Shown piece by piece: positions 63,259 through 64,000 of a DNA stretch of 64,000 nt (positions are counted from its first letter, which is position 1; each line of letters opens with the position of its first letter). The notes under the pieces were generated by a model that worked only from the letters and a program-made list of their open reading frames with translations, did no database searches and was not told where the DNA came from. Where the stretch lies: assembly GCA_017935345.1 (NCBI GenBank), contig JAGBHU010000050.1, positions 124,001-188,000 of the forward strand, given 5' to 3'. Made by a program: the position numbers and the translations under genes. Source of the DNA: Coprococcus sp. GTDB lineage: Bacteria; Bacillota; Clostridia; Lachnospirales; Lachnospiraceae.

Positions 63259-64000
63259 GTGGCTATAGGAAAGATTAAGAAGGTTGCTGGACCACTTGTT
63301 ATAGCAGAGGGCATGAGAGATGCAAATATGTTTGACGTTGTAAGAGTAAGTGACAGCAGACTTATCGGAGAAATAATAGAGATGCACGGTGATGAGGCAT
63401 CAGTTCAGGTTTATGAGGAGACTTCAGGACTTGGACCGGGTGCCCCGGTTGAGTCAACAGGTATGCCACTTTCTGTAGAACTTGGGCCTGGACTGATAAG
63501 CAGTATATATGACGGAATACAAAGACCTCTTGACGATATTATGAAGATTTGTGGAAATAATCTTGCAAGAGGTGTTGAGGTTCCTTCACTTAAGAGGGAT
63601 ATTAAGTGGCCTTTTGTACCGACGGCAAAGGTTGGTGATAAGGTTATAGCCGGAGATGTGATTGGTACGGTTTGCGAAACCGTAGTAGTAACACAGAAGA
63701 TAATGGTTCCATATGGAATAGAAGGTACCATCAAAGAAATTAAGTCAGGAGATTTTACCGTAGAAGAGACCGTATGTGTCGTTGAAACGGCAGACGGTGA
63801 CAAGGAGCTTACACTGATGCAGAAGTGGCCTGTTCGTAAAGGCCGTCCGTATATGGAGAAGATTCCGCCAGTAATGCCGCTTATTACAGGACAGAGAGTT
63901 GTAGATACCTTTTTCCCGATTGCAAAGGGTGGTGTAGCCGCAGTTCCGGGACCATTCGGAAGCGGAAAGACGGTTATCCAGCATCAGCTTGCAAAATGGG
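63259..64000 (+). CDS. ntpA: V-type ATPase catalytic subunit A (partial, runs off the window)
   Basis: 247 codons are visible; the gene continues beyond 64000. GTG 63259 start, with AGGGAG 12 bases upstream, a long spacing. [19 protein letters not shown] is the usual beta-barrel start; residues about 115-190 are the A-type non-homologous insertion; the P-loop GPFGSGKT is near residue 233. Catalytic nucleotide-binding subunit. B and D genes are expected downstream. Confidence 0.97.
   Translation, partial: MAIGKIKKVAGPLVIAEGMRDANMFDVVRVSDSRLIGEIIEMHGDEASVQVYEETSGLGPGAPVESTGMPLSVELGPGLISSIYDGIQRPLDDIMKICGNNLARGVEVPSLKRDIKWPFVPTAKVGDKVIAGDVIGTVCETVVVTQKIMVPYGIEGTIKEIKSGDFTVEETVCVVETADGDKELTLMQKWPVRKGRPYMEKIPPVMPLITGQRVVDTFFPIAKGGVAAVPGPFGSGKTVIQHQLAKW

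Overview
This window looks like chromosomal DNA of an anaerobic, low-GC Gram-positive Clostridia member, most probably Lachnospiraceae (inference). The support is: strong AGGAGG-type ribosome binding sites with many TTG and GTG starts, a glmS ribozyme, DivIVA, MecA, ComF, CwlD-like and SpoVK-like proteins, a pyruvate formate-lyase system, an 8-Fe ferredoxin, a V-type ATPase and a Clostridia-type Tad pilus locus. A cell-surface GH9 glucanase suggests a plant-glucan-degrading gut organism; a Coprococcus-like genus fits, but the sequence alone does not prove it. I saw no rRNA, tRNA, IS element, prophage or CRISPR array.

Layout. 1-6.5 kb: metG, glmS with its ribozyme, an FHA protein and a convergent lipoprotein. 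6.5-14.1 kb: DivIVA-like protein, a large PAS/GAF sensor, MreB-family actin, RecD2 and ComF. 14.1-16.6 kb (minus): YesL-like membrane protein and an AAA+ ATPase. 16.8-22.9 kb: eukaryotic-type HisA overlapping a GH9 lipoprotein, then a GtrA-YfhO fusion. 23-28.5 kb: hybrid histidine kinase, then an FtsX/MacB-type ABC transporter. 28.6-29.4 kb: a PPQG-repeat protein. 29.6-39.1 kb: a Tad (type IVb) pilus operon ending in a second FHA protein. 39.3-43.0 kb: dnaX, ybaB, recR and a phosphofructokinase. 43.1-46.2 kb: two uncharacterised genes. 46.3-50.0 kb (minus): ferredoxin and the pyruvate formate-lyase operon. 50.4-58.0 kb: DUF1858 protein, a degenerate CapC-like protein, MecA, amidase, TsaC/Sua5, RpiB, a transglutaminase-like protein and an AraC regulator. 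58.3-64 kb: V-type ATPase operon (G/H, I, K, E, C, F, A), cut off inside subunit A.

The most striking local system is pyruvate formate-lyase. The 681-residue catalytic protein stops just before the glycyl-radical domain, which is a separate 79-residue gene downstream. Between them lies a 71-residue gene that keeps the first half of the glycyl domain but replaces the radical loop with a Cys-rich tail. pflA follows. The first three Tad genes have strong ribosome binding sites but no standard start codon at the right distance: two point to ATA and one to CTG. Other points of interest are a CapC-like protein that has lost metal-binding histidines, a fused flippase-glycosyltransferase, a multi-sensor protein without an output domain, and a pilus minor subunit with a doubled YHxxxC/PCxxC motif.

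All family calls come from reading motifs and architecture by eye; no database search was run. Promoters and terminators are pattern calls.
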